Assembly (NCBI GenBank): GCA_022845955.1
Contig: AP025576.1
Coordinates: 4,650,001-4,714,000 of the forward strand
Direction: 5' to 3'
DNA from: Lachnospiraceae bacterium
Lineage (GTDB): Bacteria > Bacillota > Clostridia > Lachnospirales > Lachnospiraceae
DNA: 64,000 nt
Below, piece by piece: positions 45,798-55,575 of this stretch. Positions within the stretch are counted from its first letter, which is position 1. The number at the start of each line of letters is the position of its first letter. Both the position numbers and the translations under genes were made by a program. The notes below the pieces were generated by a model, which ran no database searches, was not told where the DNA came from, and was given only the letters and a program-made list of their open reading frames with translations.

Positions 45798-46718
45798 CTA
45801 CCATAGACTGTGTTCTGTTAATCGTTTGCATATCTTATTTGCACAAAAGAGCAGTGTCAGATTGATCACGGAATTAAACAGGCCTACAGCTGTGGAAAAG
45901 CTGTAGCTTTGATCCACCAGACCTTTCCGGTAAACATAGGTGGATATGACATCTGCGGTTTCATAGATCGAGGAATTATAAAGGAGGATTATTTTTTCAA
46001 AGCCCAAATTCATCATATTCCCCACACGAAGAATGAACATGGTGATTATGGTGGGCAGAATCCCCGGAAGCGTTACGTGTAACATTTGTTTAAAGCGCCC
46101 CGCCCCATCCATTCTTGCCGCTTCATACAGCTCCGAATTAATTCCCGCAATTGCGGCTATGTAAATAATGGATCCCCACCCGATTCCCTGCCAGATATCG
46201 GATATGACATAGATTGGCTGAAAAAGGGATGGGTTTAACATCATATTCTGCTTCGGATTACCAAACCGTGTCATAATCTGCGTCAAAAATCCATCCGTAG
46301 CCGTAAATTGAAGCACCATTCCCGCAACAACCACCGTAGAAATAAAATGGGGCATATAACTCACCGTCTGGACAAACTTTTTATATTTATGGCTGCGTAC
46401 CTCATTCAGCAGCAGGGCAAACAGAATCGGGGCCGGAAAGCCAAAAATAAGGTTTTTTAAATTAATGGAAAAGGTATTGCGGATAAGCCGTTCAAAATAT
46501 ACACTTTTGAAAAATTCACTGAAATGCTTTAAGCCTGCCCATGGGCTGTGAAACACTCCCAGCTTCGGCGTATAATCCCGGAACGCTATCTGTGCGCCGT
46601 ACATGGGATAATAGCAAAATACCAGATAAAAGGCCACCACCGGCAAAATCATGAGGTAAAGCCCTTTATGCTTTTTCATATTCTGCCATAGTCTGGCAGA
46701 AAAACTGACCTTCTTCAT
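45798..46718 (-). CDS. ABC sugar transporter permease, LplB type
   Basis: 306 residues. KGLYLMILPVVAFYLVFCYYPMYGAQIAF as first segment, EAA loop YEAARMDGAGRFKQMLHVTLPG, C-terminus CANKICKRLTEHSLW. It follows the binding-protein gene by 66 bases and pairs with the next permease. Closest in pattern to the cluster III copy (same YPMYGAQIAF/LPLYGIQIAF feature). Confidence 0.94.
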   Translation of the reverse strand: MKKVSFSARLWQNMKKHKGLYLMILPVVAFYLVFCYYPMYGAQIAFRDYTPKLGVFHSPWAGLKHFSEFFKSVYFERLIRNTFSINLKNLIFGFPAPILFALLLNEVRSHKYKKFVQTVSYMPHFISTVVVAGMVLQFTATDGFLTQIMTRFGNPKQNMMLNPSLFQPIYVISDIWQGIGWGSIIYIAAIAGINSELYEAARMDGAGRFKQMLHVTLPGILPTIITMFILRVGNMMNLGFEKIILLYNSSIYETADVISTYVYRKGLVDQSYSFSTAVGLFNSVINLTLLFCANKICKRLTEHSLW

Positions 46719-46784
46719 AAAATGCTCCTTTAATGCAGGCCCGCAATCCGGTAATTCCGGCCGGCGGACCTGCCGTTTACCTTG

Positions 46785-48383
46785 TTATCTTGCCAGATAC
46801 CTGTCGTATTCCGCCTGCCTGATTGCAATCGCCCTGTCGATGTTCATATTTTTAATATTTTCCACGAACTGAGGGAAATTTTCCAGTGGTTCCGTTCCCA
46901 GAATGAATTTAAGTTTAAATTCATCCAGATAAGTCTGGATATCCGTCATGATGGAATTGTATTCCTGAACCTCTTCATTCGTCATGGTCTGGGGCGGCAT
47001 ATCCTTTATGGGTGCGTCGGGAGTTGCCCATACCTCCAGGGATTTTTTCTGTACCTCATAAGCATAACCGCCCAGCATATAATCCTTTTCTACCAAGAAC
47101 GGCTTATTGTTGCAGCCGGCATAAACCGAAAGCGCTTTTTCAATGGAAAGCCCGTCGGGATTATGTAGGACAAAGTCCGTAAACACAGGCTTTCCGTCCA
47201 CCATCTCATAGGTAACCCCTTCTTTGCCGTAATTGGCCAGCATATTTCCCTCTTCGCCATAGGTATAGTCAAGTACCCTCGCCGCCGCTTCCGGATTGCT
47301 GCAGGCAGCGGAAATCACACCGCCTATGTTGTTGATACGGTAGCTGCTCTGGTCCACAAGGAACTGATCCCCTTTGTTCAGAACCGGATTGGGGGCCGGC
47401 TGGTAGTTCATTTCTTTATTTTCTTCCTGCATGGTCTGGATTTTTCCCAGTGTGCCTCCGGTGTATCCCCATACCAGTCCTGTCCTCTCACCGGCAATCT
47501 TGGCAAAAAAAGCGTCCGCATCCTGTGTAAAAGCGTCGGGATCCAGAATTCCCATATTCATCCAGCGGTTAAATAAAGTAAGGAAATCCAGGTATTCCTC
47601 TTCCACGGCTCCGAAGTGGACTTTGTTCTCTGCGTCCACGTACATGCCTTCACGGATTCCAAAGCTGTTTACCATAATATTGTAGTTGCCGTATATGAAG
47701 GAAAAAGCCGCATCACAGCCCTTCTGCTCTTTAAATGCAACGAGCACATCCTCCATCTCCTGCACTGTTTCGGGCAAATCGAAGCCCAATTCATCCAGCC
47801 AGTCCTGACGGATCATATTCCCATTGAATACAAGCGGGGAATCCGGCTTGCGGATCATAGGTGTCCATGCGTACAGGCCTTCGTTATTTTTACAAAGCTT
47901 ATCCACCTCGGGGTCCGATTCCAGATACGCTTTAAAGTTAGGAAGCTTTCCCTTATCCATCAGATCATTTAAAGAAATGATGGAGCCGTCCAGAAGCATT
48001 TTCTGAACACCGCCGGGGAAGGTGGTATCATATTCAATGATAATATCCGGAAGGTCATCGGTGCCTGCAAGCAGGGATAAGGCATCCTTTCCCCCGGTGC
48101 TGTCAAGGAATTCCAAATCCACATTACATGCTTCTTCTATTGCCTGCCAGTATTCCCAGTCCCCCTGATCGCTGTAAAGATCACCGTTCGTCCAATACGC
48201 CCACACACTGAGCACCGGTTTTTCCCCGTCCTCTGCCGTCTGCCCGCTTCCGGCTTCCGTTTCTTTATTATGGGAAGCAGCCGGTGCTTCCCCGCTGCCG
48301 CCGCAGCCTGTAAGTGTGGCTGACAGCAGCATGGCACCTGCCAATGTGACAGAACAGATTCTATTTCTCAAATTCTTTCTCAT
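46785..48383 (-). CDS. Extracellular sugar-binding lipoprotein (GH2 cluster)
   Basis: About 532 residues. Lipobox TLTGC puts the lipid anchor at Cys27, followed by a Gly/Ser/Ala/Glu linker. Core features are LAGTDDLPDIIIEYDTTFPG, IRQDWLDELGFDLPETVQEMEDVL and the C-terminal FKLKFILGTEPLENFPQFVENI. ATG 48383 follows GGGAG, and the frame is open ten codons further. First gene of cluster VI, divergent from the membrane-bound AraC regulator across a 270-base intergenic region. Presumed to bind the glucuronide substrate of the cluster, by gene order only. Confidence 0.94.
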   Translation of the reverse strand: MRKNLRNRICSVTLAGAMLLSATLTGCGGSGEAPAASHNKETEAGSGQTAEDGEKPVLSVWAYWTNGDLYSDQGDWEYWQAIEEACNVDLEFLDSTGGKDALSLLAGTDDLPDIIIEYDTTFPGGVQKMLLDGSIISLNDLMDKGKLPNFKAYLESDPEVDKLCKNNEGLYAWTPMIRKPDSPLVFNGNMIRQDWLDELGFDLPETVQEMEDVLVAFKEQKGCDAAFSFIYGNYNIMVNSFGIREGMYVDAENKVHFGAVEEEYLDFLTLFNRWMNMGILDPDAFTQDADAFFAKIAGERTGLVWGYTGGTLGKIQTMQEENKEMNYQPAPNPVLNKGDQFLVDQSSYRINNIGGVISAACSNPEAAARVLDYTYGEEGNMLANYGKEGVTYEMVDGKPVFTDFVLHNPDGLSIEKALSVYAGCNNKPFLVEKDYMLGGYAYEVQKKSLEVWATPDAPIKDMPPQTMTNEEVQEYNSIMTDIQTYLDEFKLKFILGTEPLENFPQFVENIKNMNIDRAIAIRQAEYDRYLAR

Positions 48384-48653
48384 GTTTAAACTCCCATCTG
48401 CGTGACCCTGCACGCGTCCTTTGTTTCTGTTATGAAAAGATACTGCTTTACTACCCGAACCGGCGCGCTTTCGTTTCGATGTACGACCAATATACCCCCG
48501 TCCGCCTCAGACGTAAATCTCACAAAAGCACACTCATATGTTTCTGCGGAAAAATGCAAGAAAAATAAGATTGGTTTAGAAATATCATACTGGAATATTT
48601 CCTGCTTATGATATACTTATTATACAGTATTATTATAAAGGGTGAGGGGTTAT

Positions 48654-50936
48654 ATGAATCGGATATTCCATAAACGCATAAAGAAAAAAAGAACCGGCTT
48701 ATTCTGGAGGACTCTGGTTTCTTATGCCATTGTTCTTCTGCTGCCTATATTAATCTGCTCCTTTTATTATTTCCACAGCTATCATGCCCTGAAGGAACGC
48801 AACCGGACAAACCAGCACCTGATTCTGGAAAATTTTGCGGAACAGATAAATTCCGCCTTCCGGGACGCAGTTAATTTAGGATCCCATCTTCAGCTGAATA
48901 AATACGTGGCGGCCCTGTCCAACAATAAAAGTACGATGAACTCCACTCCGCCTATGGACAGATACTATCTGAAAAAGGACCTGGCTTCCCTGCAGGTATC
49001 CAATTCCTTAATCCAGCGGATTAATCTGTATTTTCCCGGTTCGGAATATGTGGTGAATTCCGCTTCCACGTTTTCCACCACCCTGTTTCCATTTATGGAG
49101 TCTAAAAGCTACAGCCTGTCCGGAAACGACTGGGCTTCTATCCTGGACGGCCTGCAGACGGAGCGTATCCTATGCTATGGCGCCGGGGATAAGAACTTTA
49201 TTACCGTTGCCGAGGAACTTCTGACGGATATATCCGGCCGGCCCCTTTCCATACTGGCTATCCAAATTGATAAAAAGAATCTGCAGAACCGCCTTCAAAA
49301 CAGTCTCCTTCTGGAGTCCCCCTGTTCCTTTGCCCTGATCAGCGGCGACGGGCCTCTTCTGTCCACGGGAACAACTGATATCCGCCTGTCCGGGCTTCCT
49401 TTTGAAGAACTTGCCGCCGCCGGACCGGAATCCTCCGTTTATGAAATCCAGGCTGAAGAGGAACTGATCATTGATTATTATCCCCTGCAGATACCCGGAA
49501 CCGCCCTGATTTCCGTTACCAGAAAAGCGGACTATCAGGCCCAGACGGCGCAGCTGCTGAAACTCATGCTGCTCACCATTTTGTTCTGTGTCCTTATCGG
49601 AATTGTAGTTATCATGTATTACTCAAGGAAAAATTACGAACCCGTATCCCAAATCCTGCAGTTCATAAAGGACACGGATGAGAACATGGAACCGGAGAAA
49701 AACGAATTCCATTTTATAATGAAAATCCTGTCCCAAAGCCGGAACGAGATAGAACGGCAGCGAAAGCTGCTGAAGAATAATTACATGCAGAAGATATTTT
49801 CCGGAGAAATTGTTTTTGACCAAATCCCCGAACAGGTGGCGGAACAATTTTCCCTCAACCTCACGTATTCCTCCGTATGTGTTGTCCTGTTCCATGTAGA
49901 TAAGACAGGAAGCTTTAACGAACCGGATAATGTTCTGGATCTGACCACCTTTACCGTTGAAAATGTTTTTCAGGAGCTGTTGTCCGAACGATTTCCCGAT
50001 ACCTGGTTCAGCAACCGGGGCGCGAAAATTTCCGTGCTCATCCATATCCCCGAACAAACTGCACAGCCGCTTGAACAAATTGAACAGCTGACCAGACGGC
50101 TGCTGGAATTCCTGAAGGATTCCTTTCAATTATCGCTCCGTGCCGGCATCAGCTCCATACAGCAGCAAAAAGAAATACCGGACGCCTATCTGCAGGCGGA
50201 TACCGCCCTGGAATATCAGCGGTTATTCGAAACAGGAAGCATCTGCTGCTATGAAACGATCCCCCAAAAGCAGCTGATAGGTTCCATTCCGCTGAATACC
50301 AGCGAATATGTCATCAATCTGGTAGTTGCCGGAAACCAGACGCAGATAACGGACTATTTCCGGATGCTGGATAAAAATATGGAGAAATGCATTCTATCCT
50401 GGGCCGACGCCCAAAGCTGTTTTTATTTCTTTTACCAGGCTACCGCAAAGCTGCAGCTCTACTGCCAGACCCATTATGGCCTTCAGCTGGACGCGCTTGC
50501 TTTTCTGGATGAGGATTTTTTCTCACAATCCCTGCCCAAAGCGCTTGCCCGGACGCAGCAGGCCTATCTGGCTGCAAGCGAAGAGCTGGCGGAAAAAAGT
50601 AAAAACCCATCCTACGACCACTGGGGAAAAGATATCTGCCGCTTTATCGAAAACAATTATTTTGACGCCAATATTAATCTGAATACGGTTGCAGAGTATT
50701 TTCATATCTCACCGGCATACCTTTCCAAAAAATTCCGGGATCAGTATCAGAAAAGCCTGATTGACTATCTCTATGAAGTGCGGATATCCAATTCCGTTGC
50801 CCTGCTGAAGGAAACAGACCTGAAAATAGCCGATATTGCCCAGATGACCGGCTTTGTGGACAGTAATGCTTTTATACGGATATTCAAGAAGCTAAAGGGG
50901 ACCACACCGGGGAAGTATAAAGGAAGCGGAAACTGA
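48654..50936 (+). CDS. Membrane-bound AraC-family regulator (YesS/YtdP-like)
   Basis: About 760 residues. Membrane segment TLVSYAIVLLLPILICSFYYF, extracellular domain of about 260 residues, second segment LLKLMLLTILFCVLIGIVVIMYY near residue 310. A long cytoplasmic linker follows, then the C-terminal AraC domain (LNTVAEYFHISPAYLSKKFRDQ and IADIAQMTGFVDSNAFIRIFKKLKGTTPGKYK). Same layout as the regulator of cluster III. ATG 48654 is chosen with GAGGGG 4 bases upstream. Divergent from cluster VI, which it probably controls in response to an external sugar. Confidence 0.93.
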   Translation: MNRIFHKRIKKKRTGLFWRTLVSYAIVLLLPILICSFYYFHSYHALKERNRTNQHLILENFAEQINSAFRDAVNLGSHLQLNKYVAALSNNKSTMNSTPPMDRYYLKKDLASLQVSNSLIQRINLYFPGSEYVVNSASTFSTTLFPFMESKSYSLSGNDWASILDGLQTERILCYGAGDKNFITVAEELLTDISGRPLSILAIQIDKKNLQNRLQNSLLLESPCSFALISGDGPLLSTGTTDIRLSGLPFEELAAAGPESSVYEIQAEEELIIDYYPLQIPGTALISVTRKADYQAQTAQLLKLMLLTILFCVLIGIVVIMYYSRKNYEPVSQILQFIKDTDENMEPEKNEFHFIMKILSQSRNEIERQRKLLKNNYMQKIFSGEIVFDQIPEQVAEQFSLNLTYSSVCVVLFHVDKTGSFNEPDNVLDLTTFTVENVFQELLSERFPDTWFSNRGAKISVLIHIPEQTAQPLEQIEQLTRRLLEFLKDSFQLSLRAGISSIQQQKEIPDAYLQADTALEYQRLFETGSICCYETIPQKQLIGSIPLNTSEYVINLVVAGNQTQITDYFRMLDKNMEKCILSWADAQSCFYFFYQATAKLQLYCQTHYGLQLDALAFLDEDFFSQSLPKALARTQQAYLAASEELAEKSKNPSYDHWGKDICRFIENNYFDANINLNTVAEYFHISPAYLSKKFRDQYQKSLIDYLYEVRISNSVALLKETDLKIADIAQMTGFVDSNAFIRIFKKLKGTTPGKYKGSGN

Positions 50937-50944
50937 AACCGTCG

Positions 50945-51190
50945 CTATGGCATCCGGCGGTTCTGCTTCATCTGCGCCTCAAACCGCAGTCTCTCCGTAT
51001 CCATATCCACATTCACTTCCGGATTCTCCCCGGGAAGCTTTATGCTTTTGTCAGCCCTGCGCTCCGGACGTTTTCCTTCGACTTGACGTTTGAAATCCCA
51101 TTTACGAAACAGGCCCGCCGTCACGGAACCTAAAACCGGCACAAGAATCACAATTGCCAATACCAACAGCAGCCACTGTACGTTAGTCAT
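50945..51190 (-). CDS. Small single-pass membrane protein, function unknown
   Basis: 81 residues. An N-terminal membrane segment (LLLVLAIVILVPVLGSVTAGLF) is followed by a basic/acidic cytoplasmic tail with KRPERRADKSIKLPGENPEVNVDMDTERLRFEAQM. The strong GGGAGGG site before the ATG makes it likely real despite its size. It converges on the AraC regulator with 8 bases between stops. I recognise no family. Confidence 0.65.
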   Translation of the reverse strand: MTNVQWLLLVLAIVILVPVLGSVTAGLFRKWDFKRQVEGKRPERRADKSIKLPGENPEVNVDMDTERLRFEAQMKQNRRMP

Positions 51191-51354
51191 AATAACACCC
51201 TCCCGTCGTTTTGCGCGAATTGAGTACCGTTGTACGGTCGTATTCCTTATACTGCTATTTTAGCATAGCAAGGCAATGACGGAAAGAAGGGATTATAAAA
51301 AGGAGAGAAAACGGCAGGTGGCGGTTACAATCCGAAGCCGCACGGTGGAGGTTA

Positions 51355-52224
51355 CTATAAAACCGGAACCCAATACGCAATCCTGCTCCTGCCGTCCTCC
51401 TCCGTTTTCTCACCGTACCGCACAAAATCATACCGCGCATCCTCATTCAGCCGGCAGGTTGACTGCGGAAACCATTCTTTGTATATATAATCTGCCGCCG
51501 GCTGCATGCTGTCCTCTCTTTTTCCCCTGAAACTAAACACAATGTATTTTGCGGCAGGAAGCTCCCTGCCCACCATGCCTTTCGGAAGGACGCCGATCCG
51601 CTCCACCTCCGATGCTGCATAATAAGAAAAGGCCGGCTGCTTTTCCGCATCCGCATCCCATCGTGCATAATCGTTCAGGCCAATGAGAAAATCCGTATTT
51701 ATCCGGTTGGGTATCCCCGCCTTCCCGGCGTGCATTTTTTTCCAACATTGTCCGATTACAAAGAAACCCAAGCGGGTATTTTTCTGATACCCGGCCAACA
51801 ATATTCTGCCGCTTTCCACCATTTGAACATCCATAATCCTGTCTCCTTTAATCCTCCCGGATCCGTCCACAGTCAAGGTAAGCTGTAAGGGACAGAACTC
51901 CCTTTTGCGCCGGTAAGCCAGCGGACTGCATTTATACATGGCCTTAAAACCGACTGTAAAAGACTGCTGTGTTTCATATCCGGCAAGCAGGGCAATCTCC
52001 ATAACCGGCTTATCCGTAAATATCAGCAGCCGGGCCGCCTCCGTCAGCCGCCTTCTCCGGATATACGTATGCACGGAAAAACCGGCAACTGCTGAGAACA
52101 TCCGGCTTAAATGATAGCGGGAATAACCTGCCACACGGCATAGGCTGTCCAAATCCAGACGATCTTCCAAATGCCCTTCCATATAAACCACCAGATCCTG
52201 AATTGTTTCCAAATTAGTTTTCAT
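51355..52224 (-). CDS. AraC-family regulator with GyrI-like effector domain (Rob type)
   Basis: 289 residues. The DNA-binding domain is N-terminal (LDSLCRVAGYSRYHLSRMFSAVAG and VMEIALLAGYETQQSFTVGFKAMYKCSPLAYRR), followed by a C-terminal GyrI-like/effector domain (about 130-289, with GLNDYARWDADAEKQPAFSYYAASEVER and PAAKYIVFSFRG). This order is that of Rob/BmrR-like small-molecule sensors, often tied to drug or stress response. It is divergent from the membrane protein at 52450. Targets unknown. Confidence 0.93.
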   Translation of the reverse strand: MKTNLETIQDLVVYMEGHLEDRLDLDSLCRVAGYSRYHLSRMFSAVAGFSVHTYIRRRRLTEAARLLIFTDKPVMEIALLAGYETQQSFTVGFKAMYKCSPLAYRRKREFCPLQLTLTVDGSGRIKGDRIMDVQMVESGRILLAGYQKNTRLGFFVIGQCWKKMHAGKAGIPNRINTDFLIGLNDYARWDADAEKQPAFSYYAASEVERIGVLPKGMVGRELPAAKYIVFSFRGKREDSMQPAADYIYKEWFPQSTCRLNEDARYDFVRYGEKTEEDGRSRIAYWVPVL

Positions 52225-52449
52225 TGGCCGTACCTCCCTGTGAATACTATACGCTTTCCGCAGCGGATGTTTTTCACATTTTTTGCTTTATTTCATCTCT
52301 TTCACAGACAGCCTGCTCCGTTTTTACAATCTTTCTATAAACTGCCGCTGTTTTCTTTTGTCGTGCAAACTTATTTATGCTCTGCTATAATGATTCCGAC
52401 ACCGCTGTTATAATGAAAGGATCCATTTTTCTTTCAGGGGGATAATACA

Positions 52450-52950
52450 ATGAATAAAAAGAAATTAAAAAGAATTTATACCGTGTTTATGTTTACGGCT
52501 ATACTTATCGTACCGGTTATCTTACTCTTTTTCTTTCCCGTAAGCGGATCCGTCTCCGGTATCAGGACTTACGGGACAGATGAATACCTGAAAGCAATGG
52601 ATAAGGAAGAGCTGCCAGAATTGTTTGTAAATACAGGCGGCAGGTATGATATTGCCTGTGTTCTGCGATATACGGAGGAAGGTGATATCGGCTTTCCGGC
52701 TTCTGCTTATTATGCAGTATATGTTCCAGGTGCCGGTGATTCTTCAGCCATCGGACTGGAAACCTCCGGCCCTGTGTTCCGCCGTTATCTCAAGCTGAAT
52801 CTTGATTCCGGCGGACAGTCCGGCAATTCCGTTTTCTGCCTTACATTTCATTCGGATAAGGAGATGGATTTCCGGGTTTATTTAGATGGGAAGAAGATTG
52901 ATACTGCGATCATGGATGTTGCTTTTAACCCGGTGCTCTTTTTTGAATAA
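52450..52950 (+). CDS. Hypothetical membrane-anchored extracellular protein
   Basis: 166 residues. Basic start and a single membrane segment (VFMFTAILIVPVILLFFFPV), then an outer domain of about 130 residues, rich in beta-strand patterns and acidic, without Cys-based lipobox or catalytic motif. Ribosome site AGGGGG lies 8 bases before the ATG, and TATAAT boxes at 52386-52391 and 52409-52414 precede it. No family recognised. Beside a Rob-type regulator, but nothing ties them functionally. Confidence 0.75.
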   Translation: MNKKKLKRIYTVFMFTAILIVPVILLFFFPVSGSVSGIRTYGTDEYLKAMDKEELPELFVNTGGRYDIACVLRYTEEGDIGFPASAYYAVYVPGAGDSSAIGLETSGPVFRRYLKLNLDSGGQSGNSVFCLTFHSDKEMDFRVYLDGKKIDTAIMDVAFNPVLFFE

Positions 52951-53079
52951 ATAACTGTGTAAAAATCACAGCGCCGGCATTATCCGACAGACCATCCCTG
53001 GCCTGCCGGATCCTGTTTCAACCGTGTTGCTCGGTTAAAATAGGTTGATAGAATGGTGACTAGGTTAGCAGTGCCGCTG

Positions 53080-54078
53080 TCAAGATGCCGGAGTATACAC
53101 TCCCTGCTTAAATAATGGCTCCACTTCCTTAACTATAAAATCGATAATATCCTTCGCGCTTGGCTTGAACAAAGCGGCAACGGAAATCACTAGATTTTCC
53201 GACGGGTTGACATAAATCACATTTCCGCTGTTTCCCATAGCCGCATATCCGTTCCCGATCCCTGTCCACCACAAATATCCGTAAGACAGATTTTCTTTTT
53301 TCCATCGGCTGTGCTCCGTTAAGCTTTCTTTCACCCATGCACCGGATACGATCTGCCTGCCTTCCCATTTCCCACCGTCCAAATATAACTGCCCTATTTT
53401 CGCCATATCCATGGCGGTCAACGTAAGACCCCAGCCCGCCGTATTGGTTCCGCTTTCATCTGCAACCCAGCCACTTTTATTATTCGTTTTGACAAACGCG
53501 ACATGCTCTTTGGCAGTATACAGAATAATATTGGAATTGACGGCAATACCAAGGGGGGAGAACAGCACTTCCTGTGCAAAATCAAGTACGGAACAACCGC
53601 AGGCCTTTACAAGAATCCCCGACAAAATGTCCGGTCCCACCATTTCCATATACCGGAATTCGCCGGCAGGTTTTCTTCCTCCCAGCAAATCAAGGGAAGC
53701 TTTCACCCAGTCTTGGCTGGAAAAAAATCTGGTATACGGTGCCGAACGGAATTTATACGGTGCCGTCATAGTCAGCAGGTTCCTGACCGTGATGGTCTGA
53801 ATGGTTTTCTCGCCCCTCTTAACCGTGTAATCAGGAAAAAAATCCAGCACTTTCTGGTCAACATCCTTTATATATCCCCTGTCAGCCGCAATGCCCACCA
53901 GTATGGAAATAATACTTTTTGTTACCGAGAATACATGAACGGTATCTGCTGGTGTATATCCGTTACAATAATTCTCAAATTGCTTTTCCCCGTTTTTTAA
54001 GATAACAATACCCGCTATATTGGTATATTTACTGCTGATTGTCTTTTCAAGTCCTCTTATTTTCTCTTGAGGCATCAT
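53080..54078 (-). CDS. Serine hydrolase of the beta-lactamase/PBP4* family, atypical second motif
   Basis: 332 residues of the class C beta-lactamase-like family (PF00144). The nucleophile motif is S51-V-T-K54. The usual Y-x-N is Y143-M-E145, and the third motif region reads AMGNSGN, so one active-site residue is changed. No signal peptide, so it is probably cytoplasmic and an esterase or peptidase rather than an antibiotic-resistance enzyme. AAAGGAG stands before two possible ATGs. Monocistronic. Confidence 0.9.
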   Translation of the reverse strand: MMPQEKIRGLEKTISSKYTNIAGIVILKNGEKQFENYCNGYTPADTVHVFSVTKSIISILVGIAADRGYIKDVDQKVLDFFPDYTVKRGEKTIQTITVRNLLTMTAPYKFRSAPYTRFFSSQDWVKASLDLLGGRKPAGEFRYMEMVGPDILSGILVKACGCSVLDFAQEVLFSPLGIAVNSNIILYTAKEHVAFVKTNNKSGWVADESGTNTAGWGLTLTAMDMAKIGQLYLDGGKWEGRQIVSGAWVKESLTEHSRWKKENLSYGYLWWTGIGNGYAAMGNSGNVIYVNPSENLVISVAALFKPSAKDIIDFIVKEVEPLFKQGVYTPAS

Positions 54079-54234
54079 GTGATTTCTCCTTTGTTATTAT
54101 TAGAGGATGCATCCTTACAATAAACAGTAACCCCATTAAAAATGCAATTCAAGTACTTTTTTCAGTAGAAAAAATAAATATTGTTTTCACTGGAAATAAA
54201 GGCGTTCAGACACCCCTCACACATCCCAAACCAC

Positions 54235-55575
54235 TCACTTAAGACCCACCACATGCTTAAATTTCCCGCTTTTCGGATGGATCTGCGGCAATTCCTCCCC
54301 CGCAATAATAGCCACACGCACACCGTTTGTCATAAAAAAGTCCTGCAGAATCCTCTCTGCCTTTTGATAAACCGTGCGGGGATCCCCTGCGAGGATCCGC
54401 AGCTCCAGGAGATTGCGTTCTTTTTGTACCAACTGAAAACGCTTAAGCCCGGGGACTTCTTTCAATTGGGCATACACTGCCAGCGGCTGGATCCGCACGC
54501 CTTCCTCAAATTGCAGAATATCATCCCTGCGGCCTTCTATTTCCAGCCATGGGGCCTGGCAGCCGCAGCCGCACGTTTCATGATGCATGACTATACGGTC
54601 GGTCACCTCATATCGGATAAAGGGCTGTACCTTATTTGCAAGATTGGTAAGCAGGATTTTCGCGGACATCGTTCCATCGGGCACAGGACGGTTTTCTTCA
54701 TCCACCGCCTCTATCATAATCCATTCTTCATTCAGATGCAGGTGCCGGTTAACGCATTCATGGCACATGATCCCGCCTTCCGTGCAGGAATAATTGGTCT
54801 GCACAAACCCGCCGAAGGCTTTTGTCAGTTTCTCCCTCACATCATCCCGCAGAAGTTCGCCGCCGGTCATTATGACAGTCGGCGCAATATGCAGGCGTCC
54901 TGCCTCCTGCTCCTCTGCCAGCAGCTCCAGCCCGCTGGGATATCCTCCCAGCATGACCGGTAAAAAACGGTTGAGCTGCTCCACCATGTCCGTTATGGGC
55001 ATCCTCACATCCAGATTTTTCATCAGCCCTTTTTTCCATGGCATCCGGCGCAGCTGGTATGCAATAGAACCGCTTCCCAGATAAAAGCCCTCGGCAAAAA
55101 CACTGGCCGTGCGCTTCCCATTCATAATAAATGCGGCCAGATCCTCTTTTCTGGCATAAGATCGGATTACGGACAGCGCCGAAGATATATTCATACAGGT
55201 TTTATCATAAAGAACCGTCAGCGGAAATCCGGTGGATCCGGATGTGGTAAACACCAGATACCTTCCGTTCATACATTTCCCCATATTGGATTTATCCCCT
55301 ATGAAAAGCGCTGTTTCTTCCTCCGATACACTGCGATCCGTCAGCCACTGATCAAAGCTGGCCATTAAATCCGGTTTATTTACGGGAGGCAGATCGGAAA
55401 GCTCCCATTTCTCCGGAAGCCCTTTATACAAGTTACTGTAATAAGGGCTGTTTTGCCTGGCATATGCCACCAGCTTCCTCAACCGCTCCTCTGCAAGCTT
55501 CTGTCGTCCGGCGGGCGTCATCCTGTCCGCTTGAACAGTCATAAGCAGCGCTTTCGCTAATCCGCTCTCTTCCAT
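54235..55575 (-). CDS. PaaK/CapK-like adenylate-forming enzyme
   Basis: About 446 residues of the phenylacetate-CoA-ligase-like (coenzyme F390 synthetase/CapK) family. It activates a carboxylic acid as the AMP ester and may pass it to CoA. Motifs: the nucleotide loop VFTTSGSTGFPLTVLYD, TGGELL, NYSCTEGG, the RYEVTDR core and EGRRDDILQF. A Cys-rich HHETCGCGCQAPW lies in the middle. The ATG at 55575 is the first in a sensible position (AAGGAAG upstream). The preceding TetR gene runs 143 bases into it in another frame. Substrate unknown, and TetR control of an acyl-activating enzyme is plausible. Confidence 0.9.
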   Translation of the reverse strand: MEESGLAKALLMTVQADRMTPAGRQKLAEERLRKLVAYARQNSPYYSNLYKGLPEKWELSDLPPVNKPDLMASFDQWLTDRSVSEEETALFIGDKSNMGKCMNGRYLVFTTSGSTGFPLTVLYDKTCMNISSALSVIRSYARKEDLAAFIMNGKRTASVFAEGFYLGSGSIAYQLRRMPWKKGLMKNLDVRMPITDMVEQLNRFLPVMLGGYPSGLELLAEEQEAGRLHIAPTVIMTGGELLRDDVREKLTKAFGGFVQTNYSCTEGGIMCHECVNRHLHLNEEWIMIEAVDEENRPVPDGTMSAKILLTNLANKVQPFIRYEVTDRIVMHHETCGCGCQAPWLEIEGRRDDILQFEEGVRIQPLAVYAQLKEVPGLKRFQLVQKERNLLELRILAGDPRTVYQKAERILQDFFMTNGVRVAIIAGEELPQIHPKSGKFKHVVGLK

